Source of the DNA: Chromobacterium sp. ATCC 53434
GTDB lineage: Bacteria; Pseudomonadota; Gammaproteobacteria; Burkholderiales; Chromobacteriaceae
DNA: 64,000 nucleotides
Direction of reading: 5' to 3'
NCBI RefSeq assembly: GCF_002848345.1
Contig: NZ_CP025429.1
Coordinates: forward strand, 3,720,001-3,784,000
Shown one piece after another: positions 63,483-64,000 of this stretch (positions within the stretch are counted from its first letter, which is position 1; every line of letters starts with the position of its first letter). Under the pieces are notes generated by a model. That model was not told the origin of the DNA, did no database searches, and worked only from the letters and a program-made list of their open reading frames with translations. Both the position numbers and the translations under genes were made by a program.

Positions 63483-63563
63483 CTGCCGTCGTCCCGTTGA
63501 AGTTCGCAAACCGCCGATTGTGTCGGCGATGCCGCCGGGCGTCAATGCGCGCGCCGCAAACGA

Positions 63564-63600
63564 CAAAGCCCCGCCGGATTGCTCCGGCGGGGCTGGTTTT
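63564..63600 (-). terminator. Second terminator downstream of the rRNA operon
   Basis: Stem AGCCCCGCCGG (63567-63577) and CCGGCGGGGCT (63584-63594) with loop ATTGCT. A short T-rich tail occurs on both sides. It backs up the terminator at 63630-63658 and insulates the KirBac gene. Confidence 0.75.
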
Positions 63601-63629
63601 CGGGGTCGCGCGTTTCGACCGCACAACGC

Positions 63630-63658
63630 AAAAACCCCAGCTCATCGAGCTGGGGTTT
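63630..63658 (-). terminator. First terminator downstream of 5S rRNA
   Basis: Perfect stem AAACCCCAGCTC (63632-63643) and GAGCTGGGGTTT (63647-63658) with a 3-base loop. On the minus strand TTTTT follows. It lies 13 bases from the 5S 3' end. Confidence 0.92.
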
Positions 63659-63670
63659 CGCTTATCGGGC

Positions 63671-63786
63671 GTCTGGCGGTGTCCTACTTTCACATGGCGA
63701 ATGCCACACTATCATCGGCGCTAAGGCGTTTCACGATCCTGTTCGGGATGGGAAGGCGTGGGACCACCTCGCTATGGCCACCAGAC
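63671..63786 (-). rRNA. rrf: 5S ribosomal RNA
   Basis: 116 bases. The minus-strand sequence shows the 5S landmarks GTGGTCCCACG, CCATCCCGAAC and GTGAAACGCC, and pairs its ends GTCTGG(T/C)GG with CCGCCAGAC. It follows the 23S gene by about 124 bases and is followed by terminators. Confidence 0.95.
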
Positions 63787-63910
63787 ATAAACTGGTACAA
63801 ACTCAAGAAGCCTGGGCCGGTTTCAAACCAACCCTCGAATATTCGGTATTTAATTGTGTCGCACAACACTCCATCATCGTCACCTGGTTCTCCAAGTCAC
63901 TCAAATGATA

Positions 63911-64000
63911 GGATCAAGCCTCACGAGCAATTAGTATCGGTTAGCTTCACGCCTCACAGCGCTTCCACACCCGACCTATCAACGTCCTGGTCTCGAACGA
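63911..64000 (-). rRNA. rrl: 23S ribosomal RNA, 3' end only
   Basis: The minus-strand sequence matches the conserved 3' end of 23S rRNA, including GGAAGCGCTGTGAGGCGTGA, GCTAACCGATACTAATTGC and CGTGAGGCTT. Only the last 90 bases are inside the window; the exact 3' end is estimated. The rest of the operon lies to the right. Confidence 0.93.

Overview
The window looks like chromosomal DNA from a high-GC betaproteobacterium, most likely Chromobacterium or a close relative in the Neisseriales. This is inferred from roughly two-thirds G+C, housekeeping proteins of betaproteobacterial type (Mfd, PriA, SecB, ParE, RlmB, RppH) and the gene mix. No marker was compared with a database, so the genus is an inference. 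Genes are densely packed on both strands. I see no phage, insertion-sequence transposase, tRNA or CRISPR array. The window ends inside an rRNA operon on the minus strand (5S complete, 3' end of 23S).

Layout. 1-2556: a plus-strand glycolipid-modification cluster (end of an ArnT-like transferase, GT2 glycosyltransferase, GtrA flippase-like protein, YdjC/ChbG-like deacetylase). 2561-4725: an RluA-like pseudouridine synthase, a thioesterase, and a SprA-type putative metalloprotease bracketed by inverted copies of a dispersed repeat. 4730-9852: Cd/Pb/Zn P-type ATPase with divergent CadR-like regulator and a textbook MerR-type promoter, then lrgAB/cidAB-like genes with a LysR regulator. 9895-21298: RlmB, a very large GGDEF-EAL protein, Mfd, two orphan periplasmic binding proteins, a DinB-family protein and a second GGDEF protein. 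21495-22542: two tandem copies of a cassette encoding a small secreted proline-rich protein behind the same palindromic element. 22547-30282: aldo/keto reductase with LysR, amino-acid permease, a third GGDEF protein, and AdhE. 30283-39049: an exported beta-carbonic-anhydrase-like protein with a Lys/Pro/Ala-rich linker and an altered active site, DMT permease, SnoaL-like protein, LysR, UbiH-family hydroxylase, DUF4153 membrane protein, GTP cyclohydrolase I and a secreted alpha/beta hydrolase. 39107-45013: a compact minus-strand run priA-dacB-grxC-secB-SH3 protein-gpsA. 45567-51033: hemE, acnA and divergent fumC. 51040-56507: periplasmic binding protein, two-gene chromate transporter, LysR with two tandem atypical SDR paralogues and a YciI-like protein, and another binding protein. 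56563-63482: parE, rppH, pssA, a soluble sensor histidine kinase and a KirBac potassium channel.

Themes. Three c-di-GMP proteins, four LysR regulators each beside a likely target, and four solitary solute-binding proteins without permease genes suggest a versatile environmental bacterium. Central metabolism is represented by aconitase, fumarase and AdhE. The strongest candidates for something undescribed are the duplicated secreted-protein cassette at 21495-22542, the exported carbonic-anhydrase-like protein at 30283-31395, and the dispersed inverted-repeat element seen near 3843, 4725, 30031 and 55613.
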